A stretch of DNA of 64,000 nucleotides from Branchipolynoe longqiensis. Lineage: Eukaryota; Annelida; Polychaeta; Phyllodocida; Polynoidae. A program made the translations under genes and the position numbers. The notes below the pieces were generated by a model. That model was not told the DNA's origin, ran no database searches, and worked only from the letters and a program-made list of their open reading frames with translations. Below, piece after piece: positions 1-10,230 of the stretch. The stretch is taken from the NCBI GenBank assembly GCA_030323885.1, contig CM059188.1, positions 113,254,776 through 113,318,775 of the forward strand, read 5' to 3'. How positions within the stretch are numbered: the first letter of the stretch is position 1; every line of letters starts with the position of its first letter.

Positions 1-610
1 GCGTGAGGGTGTGGTTGTCTGATGGTGTGGTGTGGATGTGTGGTTGTGGGTGTACGGATGGGTAGCTGTGTTGTTGCGTGAGGGTCTGGTTGTCTGATGG
101 TGTGGTGTGGATGTGTGGTTGTGGGTGTACGGATGGGTAGCTGTGTTGGTGCATGAGGGTCTGGTTGTCTGATGGTGTGGTGTGGATGTGTGGTTGTGGG
201 TGTACGGTTGGGTGGCTGTGTAGTTGTGTGATGATGTTGTTGTGTCAGGCTGCAGTTCCCTGATGGTGTGGTGTGAATGTGTGGTTGTGGGTGTACGGAT
301 GGGTAGCTGTGTGGTTGTGTGAGGGTCTGGTTGTCTAATGGTGTGGTGTGGATGTGTGATTGTGAGTGTACGGTTGGGTAGCTGTGTAGTTGTGTGATGA
401 TGTTGTTGTCTCAGGCTGCAGTTCCCTGATTGTGTGGTGTGGTTGTGTGAGGGTCTGATTGTCTGATGGTGTGGTGTGGATGTGTGATTGTGGGTGTACG
501 GATGGGTAGCTGTGTAGTTGTGGATGATGATGTTGCATCAGGCTGCAGTTCCCTGATGGTATGGTGTGGTTGTGTGGTTGTGGGTGTATGGTTGTGTAGC
601 TGTGTGGTTG
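1..610. repeat. GT-rich minisatellite
   Basis: Degenerate tandem repeat with units of about 75-110 bp containing GATGGTGTGGTGTGGATGTG and GTACGGATGGGTAGCTGTG. The units differ by internal deletions. The array probably continues beyond the left edge. The open frame on the minus strand is only translated repeat. Confidence 0.9.
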
Positions 611-729
611 TGGGACACTATTAGAGGGCAGGTACTGAATGACGTGTGCTACAAATAACGGTAACCATTACTCCCCGGTGTTGCAAATCGTTATGAAGCA
701 TACTTCTTCTGATTCTTCTCTTTTTAGTT

Positions 730-1214
730 TTTCTTATAACTGGACCATGAACATGAATATCCCCTTACTAGTTCGAGTGGTTTGAGTTATTATGCGTATA
801 TATATCCTCAGAGCATAGCATTGTAGACCGGGCGCGGTGACCGGATCGGTTGAGCGCGGGCCTCGCATGCAGGAGATTGGGAGTTCGGTTCCTGGTTGAG
901 TCAAACCAATGACTTATAAAATTGATACTTGTCGCTTTCTAGCCAGGCACTCAGCATTAATAGGATAGGGCAAGGACTGGTTAGCTCAGTGTCAGGATAA
1001 TGTGACTGTAATATTGAGTCATGGTGTCGGTTGCCTGATTTCCCAGTGGGGCAGCACTATAAAGTTGCCATGAGCGTGCACTGTCACAAGTCAGTACCTG
1101 TCATGATATGACCGTAGATACTGCCAGGATGTAAAACTCTAACAACCACCCAAACCAACATTTATAATCTTTTTATAACGGGAACGTGAACATGAATATC
1201 CCCTTAGTTCGATG
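730..1214 (+). repeat. ~45-bp direct duplication flanking a SINE
   Basis: The segments at 730-775 and 1171-1214 share ATGAACATGAATATCCCCTT plus neighbouring bases, and they enclose the SINE at 826-1158. They are longer and more diverged than a normal target-site duplication, so a local tandem duplication that later received the SINE is more likely. Confidence 0.6.
826..1158 (+). mobile_element. SINE-1, A-type head, near full length
   Basis: Reference description of the family. A tRNA-like 5' head (A-box-like GGCCGAATCGGTAGAGCGC, B-box-like GAGTTCGGTTCCCGG) is followed by a conserved body (AATGACTTATAAAATTGATA ... GTCAGGATAATGTGACTGAG ... GCAGCACTATAAAGT) and a 3' end with CCTTAGATGTTGCCAGGACG and an AACAACCAACC tail. 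The full unit is ~330 bp. Some copies carry a different head (B-type: GACGGGATGGCCGAATGAGT ... GGTTCGAACCC) or an ACAACAACAAAC tail. About 40 copies or fragments lie in this window on both strands. Confidence 0.9.
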
Positions 1215-1262
1215 CCTCGGGCGGGCATAGTTTGACTTTACTTTGTTCACGATTTGAGTATA

Positions 1263-1650
1263 TACAAATACCCTATAATACTAAGACGGCTCACTCAGCC
1301 TGTATTGTGTAATCAAAATGATCAAACCCACCACTTGGTGCGCTGGCTGTTCTCTTGGTTAAACAGTTGCTATATTATATGTATAAATGTATATATGAAT
1401 GTGAAAGATGTGTGATGATGTCGATGATATTGATGATGCTGATGATGATGTATATTTGTTCATAGCAATTTCATATTGCTGTGTGTTCATACTTACCTAT
1501 CTCATGTATAATATAATTGTATGTGTTTACATGTGAAACCCCAACCAACAGCCGGCTGATCAAACCCACCACAAGGTGGCACTGCAAAATTTACATTACC
1601 ATGGGAGAGATAGGGAGTGAGCCGTCTTAGTATTATAGGGTCTTTGTTAT
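1263..1650. mobile_element. MITE H, copy 1
   Basis: About 385 bp, bounded by long terminal inverted repeats beginning ACCCTATAATACTAAGACGG (1272 on) and ending with its reverse complement. A close second copy is at 9664-10049. There is no coding capacity, so it is a non-autonomous DNA transposon. The superfamily is not identified. Confidence 0.88.
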
Positions 1651-1888
1651 ATATATTCTCACAGCAAAGGACTGGTTATATCCAGAAAACATATATTTAA
1701 AAAAAAAAGTGGAAATCTATTCGGAAATGTCGGTGTATCGGTGAATGTGTAGCAGTTGCTGTGAATTTCCTACCGGATATGCTTTACAATAATATAAGTA
1801 ATATATTGTTATGTTTAACTGGGGAAAGCGCCTGATGAGTATTATAGTTCTGTGTTCTCCTTTTTTATGTGAAACATCACCTACCCCA

Positions 1889-2290
1889 CATTATCCAGTA
1901 TAACCCCGTTAAACCAAACTTTAAGGGACCCTAGAAATTTGTTTGGATTAACCGATCATTGGTTTAACCGAGCTTTGGCTTCGACTTTGACTTGGCTTTG
2001 GCAAAAACGCGGGTGCATTATGAATGTAATATACAATGTATGTGGACACTTTGATTAATATTTGTTATGTATATAAAGTATAACCCCATTAAACCAAGCT
2101 CGGTTAAACCAAACGATCGGTGAATCCAAACTTTTTTCGTCAGCCCGGCAAAATACTATCATTTATCATATAAAAAAATCTCAGACGACCTTATAACCAT
2201 ATGAAAGTTTTGTTTAACTGTTCCAAAAGGTGCCTGGGGCCCGACAATTTTGTTTGAATTAACCGATAATTCGGATTAACCTTCCCTCGG
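1889..2290. mobile_element. pogo-like MITE remnants
   Basis: CAGTATAACCCCGTTAAACC at ~1894 and AGTATAACCCCATTAAACC at ~2076 are two terminal-type sequences. Inner stretches of the form TTTGTTTGGATTAACCGAT recur at 1937-1970 and 2250-2285. Termini of the CAGTATAACC type are usual for pogo/Tigger-related elements. At least two overlapping or nested degenerate copies are present. Confidence 0.55.
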
Positions 2291-2560
2291 CCGGCCGAAC
2301 CATCCGGCTCGCTTCCCGCCAGGTGGCGGGAGCTCCTCCCTAAGACGTCGTGCTCTCTCGACGGTTTATCTAAAAGTGACGAAAGCTCTACCGAGGCGAC
2401 ATCTAGTAGTGGCTGGCCCTCGTGGCCAATTACCACAATAATAAACCTGAGGGTGTAAGCTCTCCTTCTGTGCACTTTCTACTCTACCTTTCTCCTTGCC
2501 TGTAGTGATTTCATATTTAGCCTACCTACACAACCACAGCTGCCAGCCGTCGACTTTACA

Positions 2561-2603
2561 CTTAGATGTTGCCAGGACGTAACACGCCAACAACCATCCC
2601 AAA
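2561..2603 (+). mobile_element. SINE-1 3' tail fragment
   Basis: Only the last ~43 bp of SINE-1 (CTTAGATGTTGCCAGGACGT followed by a CAACAACC-like tail), a severely 5'-truncated copy. Confidence 0.75.
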
Positions 2604-2691
2604 TACTGCGCATACTTTAATGGTATACTAAGATTAGCCGATGTTATTCGATATGACAGGTTCATAGTTACACTGCTCCAAAGTGATTATC

Positions 2692-3029
2692 GTTTTGTTT
2701 TGTTGTTTTTTACGTCCTAGCAACATCTAAGGTCATATCAGGACGGGTACCGACTTGTGACAGTGCGCACTCATGGCGACTTTATAATGCTGTCCCACTG
2801 GGAAACCAGGCCGCCGGCACCATGACCTGGTATCCCACTCAGTCACATTATCCTGACACTGAGCACACCAGTCCTTGCCCTATCCTAATAATGCCGAGCG
2901 CCTGGCTAGGAAGCGGCAAGTATCAATTTTAAAGTCATTGGTTTGACTCGACTGGGATTCGAACCCACGACCCCACGATCTACCAGCACGGGAGACGGAC
3001 GCTCTAACTCATTCGGCCATCCCGTCTGG
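2692..3029 (-). mobile_element. SINE-1, B-type head, full length, with 15-bp TSD
   Basis: Complete minus-strand copy (tail at 2692, head at 3029). It is flanked by a perfect 15-bp target duplication TCCAAAGTGATTATC at 2677-2691 and 3030-3044, so this is a fairly recent LINE-mediated insertion and defines the exact family ends. Confidence 0.95.
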
Positions 3030-3044
3030 TCCAAAGTGATTATC

Positions 3045-3324
3045 AGTAAAGGGCCTGCAGCACTTGCCTGATACACTCGAACGGCATGAGGACTTTATCT
3101 AAGAGCCTACCAGCACTCTGCCGGATAACACTATCTAGACCACCGACAACCCTGAGTAGAATGAAATAGTTCTTTATCAGCGAACACCTTGACGATTTGA
3201 AGGGTGGGGTCTGGCATATGGCACACTCAGCCAATGGCTGCGCAGTTATTCTAGTCACGTGATCACATCTCGCTCTCAGAATAATAGGTGAATTATGTTT
3301 AGTGTTAAAATCGGATTTTATTTA
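3045..3324. other. unannotated stretch
   Basis: No recognisable gene or repeat seen. The open frame at 3043-3258 (minus) starts in the SINE target duplication and resembles nothing known to me. Confidence 0.4.
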
Positions 3325-3521
3325 ATAAATATTTCAACATATAATTTCAGCTGGGTTAAGAATATATGTATATATGTGATGTATAACGTATTATGCGAGT
3401 ATAAATATTACTTATTATTATTATTGCTATCCACGGTAAGATGCAACATTGTACTGGTGGCGCCATCTCGCCCGCCTCACCTCCCCCTGATGTTGACCAC
3501 TGTCAGTCGTTGACATGATAT
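3325..3521 (+). mobile_element. element G, partial copy
   Basis: Shares TATATGTGATGTATAACGTA, ATTATGCGAGTATAAATA and GGTGGCGCCATCT-type sequence with the inverted-repeat region at 55425-56115, where this motif forms terminal inverted repeats. Only one end is present here; the other is replaced by the SINE starting at 3522. Confidence 0.65.
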
Positions 3522-3804
3522 ACCGGACGCCGTGGCCGAGTCGGTAGAGCGCAGGCCTCCTGTGCGGAAGGTCGGGGCTTCAATTCCTGGTGGAGTCAAA
3601 CCAATGACTTACAAAAATGTATACTTGTTGTGTCCAGCCAGCCACTTGGAATTATTAGGATATGGCAAGGACTGGTTGGTTCGGTTTTAGGATAATGTGG
3701 TTGAGTTGGATGTCAGGTCATGGTGTTGGCAGCTTAGTCTCCATTGGGACAGCACTATAAAGTCACCATGAGTACACTGTAGCAAGTCTGTACCTGTCCT
3801 GATC
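3522..3804 (+). mobile_element. SINE-1, A-type head, 3' truncated
   Basis: Complete head and body. The copy stops at the CCTGTCCTGAT part of the 3' region and lacks the terminal tail. It is more diverged than most neighbours, so probably old. Confidence 0.88.
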
Positions 3805-4140
3805 CATGTTCATATTAAGGTTTGCATGTTGTAGATATCTCCGAGTTGAAAAAAAGGTATTTCTCCTTTTGATTTTGATCTTATACTAATTGAGCAATAC
3901 ATTAAAATCACTCCTGTAAGATGGAAATCAAACACATATATCCAGAAAATCATTTTAGCATACACAACAAATTCAAACAAGATTTTATTGATGACATTTA
4001 AGCAAACAAGATTATATCTTACAAGGAAAAAGTTGACAGAAAAGTTTGGTTAAATGCATGGTGTCAATGTTAACATTTTCACATTTTCACTTTAGCACAA
4101 AATAATACAAACATACTTTCAAAGTATTTTGTGGGATAGA

Positions 4141-4495
4141 TTAAAGTTGCCTAGTCCGATAGTTTTGAGTTTCTGTCATTTTCTGAGATAAATATGTTAG
4201 GTTGGTCATTATAATCTACCTTACTTTAGTTTGAAGTAACTTTTACTTTAAATGGTTAACTTTTGAGATATTTGAGGTGCAAACGTGCAAAATTAATTTG
4301 GGCAAGCTTGCCAAAACTCTAACACCATAGGCTTCTGCAGTAACAGGTTCTATTAACTTGACTCAGTATTCCCTTCTATGTGGCGACAAATGTTTAAGAA
4401 GTGCAGCAGTATCTAAGTTAGATATGTAGAATCAAATCTAGAGAATTGTTTTGGTTTTGAAAATTTGATGTTTTCATCGGACTATGCAGCTTTAA
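4141..4495 (+). mobile_element. MITE E (TTAA-flanked)
   Basis: A 355-bp element including flanking TTAA on both sides. The ends are inverted (AGTTGCCTAGTCCGATAG at left, CATCGGACTATGCAGCT at right). The interior is AT-rich and non-coding. Related copies are at 8216, 10231, 15072, 26407 and 34616. A TTAA duplication is the hallmark of piggyBac or Kolobok superfamily elements; the AG...CT termini do not settle which. Confidence 0.9.
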
Positions 4496-4647
4496 ATACA
4501 TGTAACCATTGGTAACATACTTAACCCATAGAGGCAAGACCATTATGAAGTGCTACTATAAAGAAAATATTAATTATCCCCATTGTAACATGGAAGCCAA
4601 ATCTGTGGTAGTCAGTTTCAGAGAACCACCCATATAGTAAATACAAC

Positions 4648-4698
4648 TCCTGATATGACCTTAGATATTGCCAGGACATGAAACAACCAACCAACCAC
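4648..4698 (+). mobile_element. SINE-1 3' tail fragment
   Basis: Last ~50 bp of SINE-1 (CTGATATGACCTTAGATATT, GCCAGGACATGAAAC, CAACCAACC), 5' truncated. Confidence 0.75.
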
Positions 4699-4736
4699 TA
4701 CCAGTCTATAAAGTGAGCTGCTAAGTTGATCCTAGT

Positions 4737-5793
4737 AAAGGCCCGGTCACATATACGTTAGTGGACATAGTTGAACGTAGTGGAGGCTAACATAGTTGAA
4801 CGTACTTGAACGTAGTTGAACGTAGTTGAACTTACCCACATCCATACTTCTCCATGATGCTAACTTGGTAATAACGTGGGTAGGTCGTGAGTTCCAATTT
4901 AACCTTTGAACATGTTCAAAAGAGGGCTACTTTAGAGGCTAAGGTACTGTGGCAAAGTCTTGGTACTCTTAATGTACTCTAGCATACTCTAGTGTACTCT
5001 AGCATACTCTAGAATACTCTCGAATACTCTAGCATACTTGGACATAATTGAACGTAGTTGACTGTAGTGGAGGCTAACGTACATTGAACATAGTTGGACG
5101 TAGTTGGACGTAGTTGAACATAGTTGAACGTAGTTGAACGTAGTTGAACGTAGTTGAACATAGTTGAACGTAGTTGAACGTAGTTGAACGTAGTTGAACG
5201 TAGTTGAACGTAGTTGAACGTAGTTGAACGTAGTTGAACGTAGTTGAACGTAGTTGAACATAGTTGAACATAGTTGAACATAGTTGAACATAGTTGAACA
5301 TAGTTGAACGTAGTTGAACGTAGTTGAACGTAGTTGAACGTAGTTGAACGTAGTTGAACGTAGTGAACGTAGTTGAACGTAGTTGAACGTAGTTGAACGT
5401 AGTTGAACGTAGTTGAACGTAGTTGAACGTAGTTGAACGTAGTTGAACGTAGTTGAACGTAGTTGAACGTAGTTGAACGTAGTTGAACGTAGTTGAACGT
5501 AGTTGAACGTAGTTGAACGTAGTTGAACGTAGTTGAACGTAGTTGAACGTAGTTGAACGTAGTTGAACGTAGTTGAACGTAGTTGAACGTAGTTGAACGT
5601 AGTTGAACGTAGTTGAAAGTACTGACATCCGTACAATAACCTATTTATCCGTACCAAAACCTGCCATACCATAGCGTTTTTCACCGTAGTTTAACATACT
5701 TACACCACGTTTGACCCACGTTAATCTATCCTACGTTCATCTACGTTCAACTACGTTCAACTACGTTCACTAACGTGTATGTAACCAGGGCTT
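4737..5793. mobile_element. foldback element FB1 with 10-bp satellite core
   Basis: Terminal inverted repeats: AAAGGCCCGGTCACATATAC at left; the right end read on the minus strand is AAGCCCTGGTTACATACACG. Both continue into GTTAGTG. The interior is almost entirely a 10-bp tandem repeat. FB2 (19719), FB3 (33131) and FB4 (62597) have related ends but other cores. No protein is encoded. Confidence 0.85.
4793..5620. repeat. 10-bp tandem array (GTTGAACGTA)n
   Basis: Roughly 55 near-perfect consecutive units between 5090 and 5617, with degenerate units (TAGTGTACTC, GGACATAG variants) before. A single-base slip at 5364 changes register. Translation gives artefactual FNYVQLRSTT repeats in several frames. 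Confidence 0.95.
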
Positions 5794-6248
5794 AAGAGTC
5801 TCGTAGAAAGTGACATGTTGTGGCAATTCTTGCATGAAGATTACCCGTCCTGGCAATATAAAAAAAGGCCCCATAGTTGTTATTCTGCTAGTGGGTGTAA
5901 TAGGGGCAGCCTGGTAATGGCTGCCAGAGAATGAGAACATTACCAAGAAGCGGGAGGGGGAAATATGTGTCCTCAGAATCTAATCTTCCGTGAGCTTCTA
6001 AAGTCGCTTTCAATTAGGGAGATGTAAGTTCGCGTGATGCTTTTTTACTTCCCCCCCCCCCCAATAGTCGAAGTCTACTTTTGTGCTGGGGGGTCGTTAA
6101 ACAAACAAACAAACAAACAAACACAAAAAGGAGGATTTTTACACATCCTTATTTCCCATATATATATGGTATAGAAAAATAGTTGCACAAATTAAATATA
6201 TATATATATATTTATAGTATATATATATATATAAAATATATATATATA
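5794..6248. other. spacer with poly-C, AAAC and AT microsatellites
   Basis: Contains a poly-C run at ~6051-6062, (AAAC)n at ~6100-6122 and a self-complementary AT tract at ~6195-6250. No coding signal. Confidence 0.7.
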
Positions 6249-6726
6249 TATTGAGTCAGGCTCACGAAAATAGGCCAATTGGGGAAAGTTGTCGGCGTCG
6301 CATTGGATGTCGGCGTCAAACAGCATAATTATAGTTTAGCATTGACAGAGGTGTTGGATAGTCCTTAAAGTTATCCTGAATGTAAAGGTAGAGAAAATAC
6401 AATAACCTTATTTGTTTCTAGGATAATTTAATATGAAACAAAGAAATGCACTACACTTTAAGAATTGCGACACAGACATCTGTTAAAGTTGTCGGCATCC
6501 AGCATTGGATGTCAGCGTCGAATGGCATAATGATAGTTTAGCATTGACAGAGGTGTTGGATAGTCCTTAAATTTATCCTGAATGTAAAGGTAAAGAAAAT
6601 ACAACAACCTTATTTCTTTCTAGGATAATTTAATATGAAACAAAGAAATGCACTACACTTTAAGAATTGCGATGCCGATATCTTAAATTGACCACCAATT
6701 GGCCCATTTTCGTGAGGCCGACTCAT
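6249..6726. mobile_element. element J: inverted ends and two internal direct repeats
   Basis: Ends are inverted: TGAGTCAGGCTCACGAAAAT at left against ATGAGTCGGCCTCACGAAAA read on the minus strand at right, each followed by GGCCAATTGG. Inside are two ~200-bp direct repeats (about 6282-6475 and 6485-6675), both with AAAGTTGTCGGC and TTAGCATTGACAGAGGTGTT. It lies in an AT microsatellite. Non-coding MITE-like element. Confidence 0.82.
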
Positions 6727-6831
6727 GATATATATGTATTTTTTGCAACTATTTTTCTATGTCAATGATGATTCACACTAAATGCTGATTTTCAGACTTC
6801 CCACATATTTGCGTTTGTGCTTTAGGATATT

Positions 6832-7139
6832 TGGACGGTGGCCGAATCGGTAGAGCGCGAGCCTCCTGTGTGGGAGATCGGGAGTTCGGTTCCCAGTCGA
6901 GTCAAACTGATGACTTATAAAAATTGATATTTGTCACTTCCTAGCCTGGTGCTTGGCATTAATAGGATAGGGCAAGGACTCAGTGTCAGGATAATGTGAC
7001 TGAGTGGGATATTGGGTCATGGTGCTGGCAGCCTGATTTCCCAGTGGGGCAGCACTGTAAAGTTGCTATGAATGCACACTGTCACAAGTCGGGACCCGTC
7101 CTGATATGTCCTTAGATGTGTCCAGGATATAAAACTCCA
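6832..7139 (+). mobile_element. SINE-1, A-type head
   Basis: Nearly complete copy with a ~13-bp deletion (GGTTAGCT missing after CAAGGACT). It ends in AAAACTCC without the AACC tail repeats. Confidence 0.9.
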
Positions 7140-7154
7140 CCGTTTGGTGGGTTC

Positions 7155-7380
7155 CATTGGTGACTGCTGCATCTGGACTTGCCTTAGGATGTTGTGTAGG
7201 CCTTCTCGTGGGTACAGGGCATTGCACACATACTATAAATATTCACCGATGTCAAGCACCCTCACCCACTGCATCTATACTTGCCCCATGGTATGGTGTA
7301 ATTTCTTATTGTGGGTACACAACATTGTACACATAATAATCACCAATGTCAAACATCCTGACTGTATTTACCCATGTACC
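7155..7380 (+). repeat. diverged ~107-bp direct duplication
   Basis: The two segments share TGCATCT.GACTTGCC, GTGGGTACA, CATTG.ACACATA and TCACC.ATGTCAA at a spacing of ~107 bp. They lie just upstream of the recursive-splice-like motif. Confidence 0.6.
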
Positions 7381-7400
7381 GCTATAGTATAATGTACATT

Positions 7401-7467
7401 TCTTTCTCTTTTTTTCCCCGCAGGTAAGTACTGCGCTCTGTTTCTACGCTGCTTCGGCTGGTAAGTT
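7401..7467 (+). promoter_or_regulatory. recursive-splice-like site with candidate 37-nt micro-exon
   Basis: A strong pyrimidine tract (7401-7419) leads into GCAG at 7420-7423, immediately followed by a consensus 5' splice site GTAAGTA at 7424-7430. This juxtaposition (Yn-N-CAG|GTAAGT) is the signature of intronic ratchet points. A second donor, GTAAGTT, begins at 7461 and leaves a 37-nt segment (7424-7460), the arrangement called an RS-exon in vertebrates. If real, it places this part of the window in a long plus-strand intron. No flanking exon is visible. Confidence 0.35.
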
Positions 7468-7605
7468 GTTACAGCATGCTGCCCAGCACCAGAGCCGTCA
7501 TGTAATATTGGCTCTGGGTAATTGCTTGTAAACGAGCCGGCTCTGCGCTATGTGGTCACGAACACAACCTCTAATGAAGCTGGTAGGGGGGGGGTGTATC
7601 GAATA

Positions 7606-7915
7606 GAACCAGGCACCTTATGCTTGGCTTTAACCGGCTTGACATCCCGATGAAAGCGTCAGCTGACAACAGTCTGTTTCGCCCATGCCATCACCTCTGC
7701 GAATTTGGATTTCCACCGCTGTGTATAATTTACAGCGTCAACAAAGGCCAGTTGCTCGCATGCCATGTCTATACGTGGTGTGGGAGGTTAAAAATCCCGC
7801 GAGTCGGTTAAAGTGTAGGTTTGGGGTTTCTATCAACCAACTGTCTGATTGTGAAAACAGGTCTATTCAGACTTATCCATGATAGGCGGTATATAAATCT
7901 TCAATAGAAAAAAGA
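7606..7915 (+). mobile_element. SINE-2 copy with degenerate head
   Basis: The body from ~7683 (ATCACCTCTGCGAATTTGGA) to the conserved 3' end (CAGACTTATCCATGATAGGC, then GTATATAAATCTTCAATAG) matches the copies at 16412, 46091 and 49696. The tRNA-like head is absent or replaced. Confidence 0.8.
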
Positions 7916-7968
7916 AGACATAACTGCTCAAGTCTGGCTTGTGTGATCGGAAGTGGGTGGGGTGGAGG

Positions 7969-7995
7969 TGTGTGTGTGTGTGTGTGTGTGTGTGG
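7969..7995. repeat. (TG)n microsatellite
   Basis: About 13 uninterrupted TG units. Confidence 0.95.
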
Positions 7996-8215
7996 TTTGC
8001 CTTATGCAAGATCAAGATGTACTGGAAGTTTAGCAAGAAAAGTGAATCGGGTGCAAACAATTTGCCCAGGTAATACAGGGCAGTACAACAATTATTAGAA
8101 CGGTGGAGTAATATATAATATTTTTTATAATAATATGTGTGACACCTTTTACCGTTATTATCTAGAACATAATCATGGAATATTGTCACGGTGACTGTAT
8201 TTCCAGATTTCTGCC

Positions 8216-8895
8216 TTCATTCAAGCTGCATAGTCCGATAAAAGTATAAAACTTTCGAAAGCAAGCACCAATCTTGATTATTTTGAACCTACATATCCAA
8301 TTTAGAGTGCTCCCGTGTTGGTAGATCGTGGGGTCGTGGGTTCGAACCCTGCTCGAGTCAAAAGAATGACTTAACAATTTATACTTGTCGCTTCCTAGCC
8401 TGACGCTAGGCATTATTAGGATAGGGCAAGGACTGGTTGGCTCAGTGGCAGGATAATGTGACTGAGTGGGATATCAGGTCATGGTGCTGGTGGCCTGGTC
8501 TTCCAGTGGGGAAGCAAGATAAAGTCGCCATGAGTGCGCGCTGTCACAAGTCGGTACCCGTCCTGATATGACCTTAGATGTTGCTAGGACGTAAAACAAC
8601 AACAAACAACAACAAGTTAGATACTGGTGTACTTAAGTATTTGTTGCTGCATAGGGAATACATACTAATAAATAATTGAACCTGTTACTGCTGAAGCCTA
8701 TGGGATTAGAGCTTTGGGATTAGAGCTTTGGCAAACACACCAACATTAATTCGGCATGTTTACACTTCAAATATCTCCAAAGTTAGCCATTTTAAAACAG
8801 TTACTTTAAGTTTATCTAGGTCAATTATAATGATCAACCTAATATATTTAGAATGATAGAAACGCAAAATCACCGGACTATGTAACAACATTAAA
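8216..8895 (-). mobile_element. MITE E interrupted by a SINE
   Basis: Left part 8216-8300 starts with GCTGCATAGTCCGATAAAA; right part 8615-8895 ends CACCGGACTATGTAACA. The two halves join into one E-family element once the SINE at 8301-8614 is removed. The flanking TTAA motifs have decayed. Confidence 0.82.
8301..8614 (+). mobile_element. SINE-1, B-type head, lacking ~20 bp of 5' end
   Basis: Begins inside the head (TTAGAG...CCCGTGTTGG) and keeps the full body and an ACAACAACAAAC tail. Inserted in MITE E. Contains a perfect B-box GGTTCGAACCC. Confidence 0.9.
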
Positions 8896-8989
8896 CTAAG
8901 TTACATTGCACATAATTAAATTCCTAATTGATACAGTATTCAAATTAATTTAATTACTGCAGTAATACTTATATGAATAAATAAGAATT

Positions 8990-9650
8990 AGTTAACTATT
9001 GAATAAAACAGCGTTGTTATTGATGCGCGAAAGGAAGAAGAGAAGGCGGGGGTGGGAAAAAGGCGTTTATTAACGCCTCAACAGAGCATACAGAGGAACA
9101 GGTAACAGGTTGAGGAGGTAGAAATAAGAGGAAGGGGCTCATGAGGAGCAATCAACAGGCTCGTGAGGAGCAATACAGTGAGCAATACAGTGAGGGGCTC
9201 ATGAGGAGCAGAAGAGATCAATAGGAGGGGCTCATAAGGAGCAATGTCAGAGTTCTGGTAGAGGGGGGGCCGAGGAGCCCTCCGCCGCAGAGGGAGGAGG
9301 GGTAGTTGGGTGGGTGGGTGGAGGAAAAGGAGGGCAGAGAGCTGGAAGGCGGCTGGAGGGCGAGTGCAGAGGGAGGCCGACGGGCGGCCTTATAAGGGAA
9401 AGGAGGGGGGCGGCGACAGCAGGTGAGTGTGAAAGCTGGCGGCCCGGGGGAGGGTGAGCAGCGGGCGTCTCGTGAGGCGCGAATGCTGCGCGACAGGGGG
9501 GCGGGGGAGGAAGCGGCGAGCAGCGGGGTCTGGTGAGATGTGAGCGCTGCGCGACAGCGCGGGGCGGGGGAGGGTCTCTTCCTCTCCTCGCATCAAGCGT
9601 AATGCTTCGCATTACGACCAAAGTTGCATGTAAAGAATTATCATAAAGTT
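8990..9650. other. G- and CpG-rich block with short repeats
   Basis: GAGGGGCTCATGAGGAGCA-type repeats occupy 9130-9245. From 9247 to 9600 the plus strand is G-rich and CpG-rich with repeated GCTGCGCGACAG. A TATAAGG occurs at ~9391. A perfect 8-bp hairpin CGTAATGC/GCATTACG (9598-9616, loop TTC) closes the block. It could be a CpG-island-like region, but no transcript is identified. Confidence 0.5.
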
Positions 9651-9663
9651 ACCAGGAAATGCA

Positions 9664-10049
9664 TGGGTTTCATCAAAGACCCTATAATACTAAGACGGCT
9701 CACTCAGCCTGTACTGTGTAATCAAAATGATCAAACCCACCACTTGGTGCGCTGGCTGTTCTCTTGGTTAAACAGTTGCTATATTATATGTATAAATGTA
9801 TATTTGAATGTGAAAGATGTGTGATGATGGCGATGCTGATGATGATGGGTATTTGTTCATAGCAATTTCATATTGATGTGTATTCATACTTACCTATCTC
9901 ATGTATAATATAATTGTATGTGTTTGCATGTGAAACACCAACCAGCAGCCAGGCTGATCAACCCCACACAAGGTGGAACTGCAAAATTTACATTACCATT
10001 GGAGAGATACGGAGTGAGCCGTGTTAGTATTATAGGGTCTTTGGTTTCA
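9664..10049. mobile_element. MITE H, copy 2
   Basis: Same ends and interior as the copy at 1263-1650. The inverted repeats extend outward to CAAAGACCC/GGGTCTTTG here, so the true termini are probably a few bases beyond ACCC. Confidence 0.9.
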
Positions 10050-10230
10050 TGTAGGAATTATGCTCTACTATATAACAGAGACTTTTTATGTGGAACTCAT
10101 GCATTTCATCTTATTTTAACAGCAGTCGAATCTCTTAAACTGAATCATCTCCTCATAACCACCTCATGCAATACAGACTGGATAGTAAACCAGATACAGA
10201 ATGAGCTCACGTCCTACATAATCGGCCTAT

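Noticed and set aside
2191..2475. 94-residue minus frame
   Set aside because: Overlaps pogo-like MITE remnants; no recognised domain.
4989..5684. Long minus-strand frames rich in FNYVQLRSTT
   Set aside because: They are the 10-bp satellite read in several frames; every frame is open because the repeat lacks stops.
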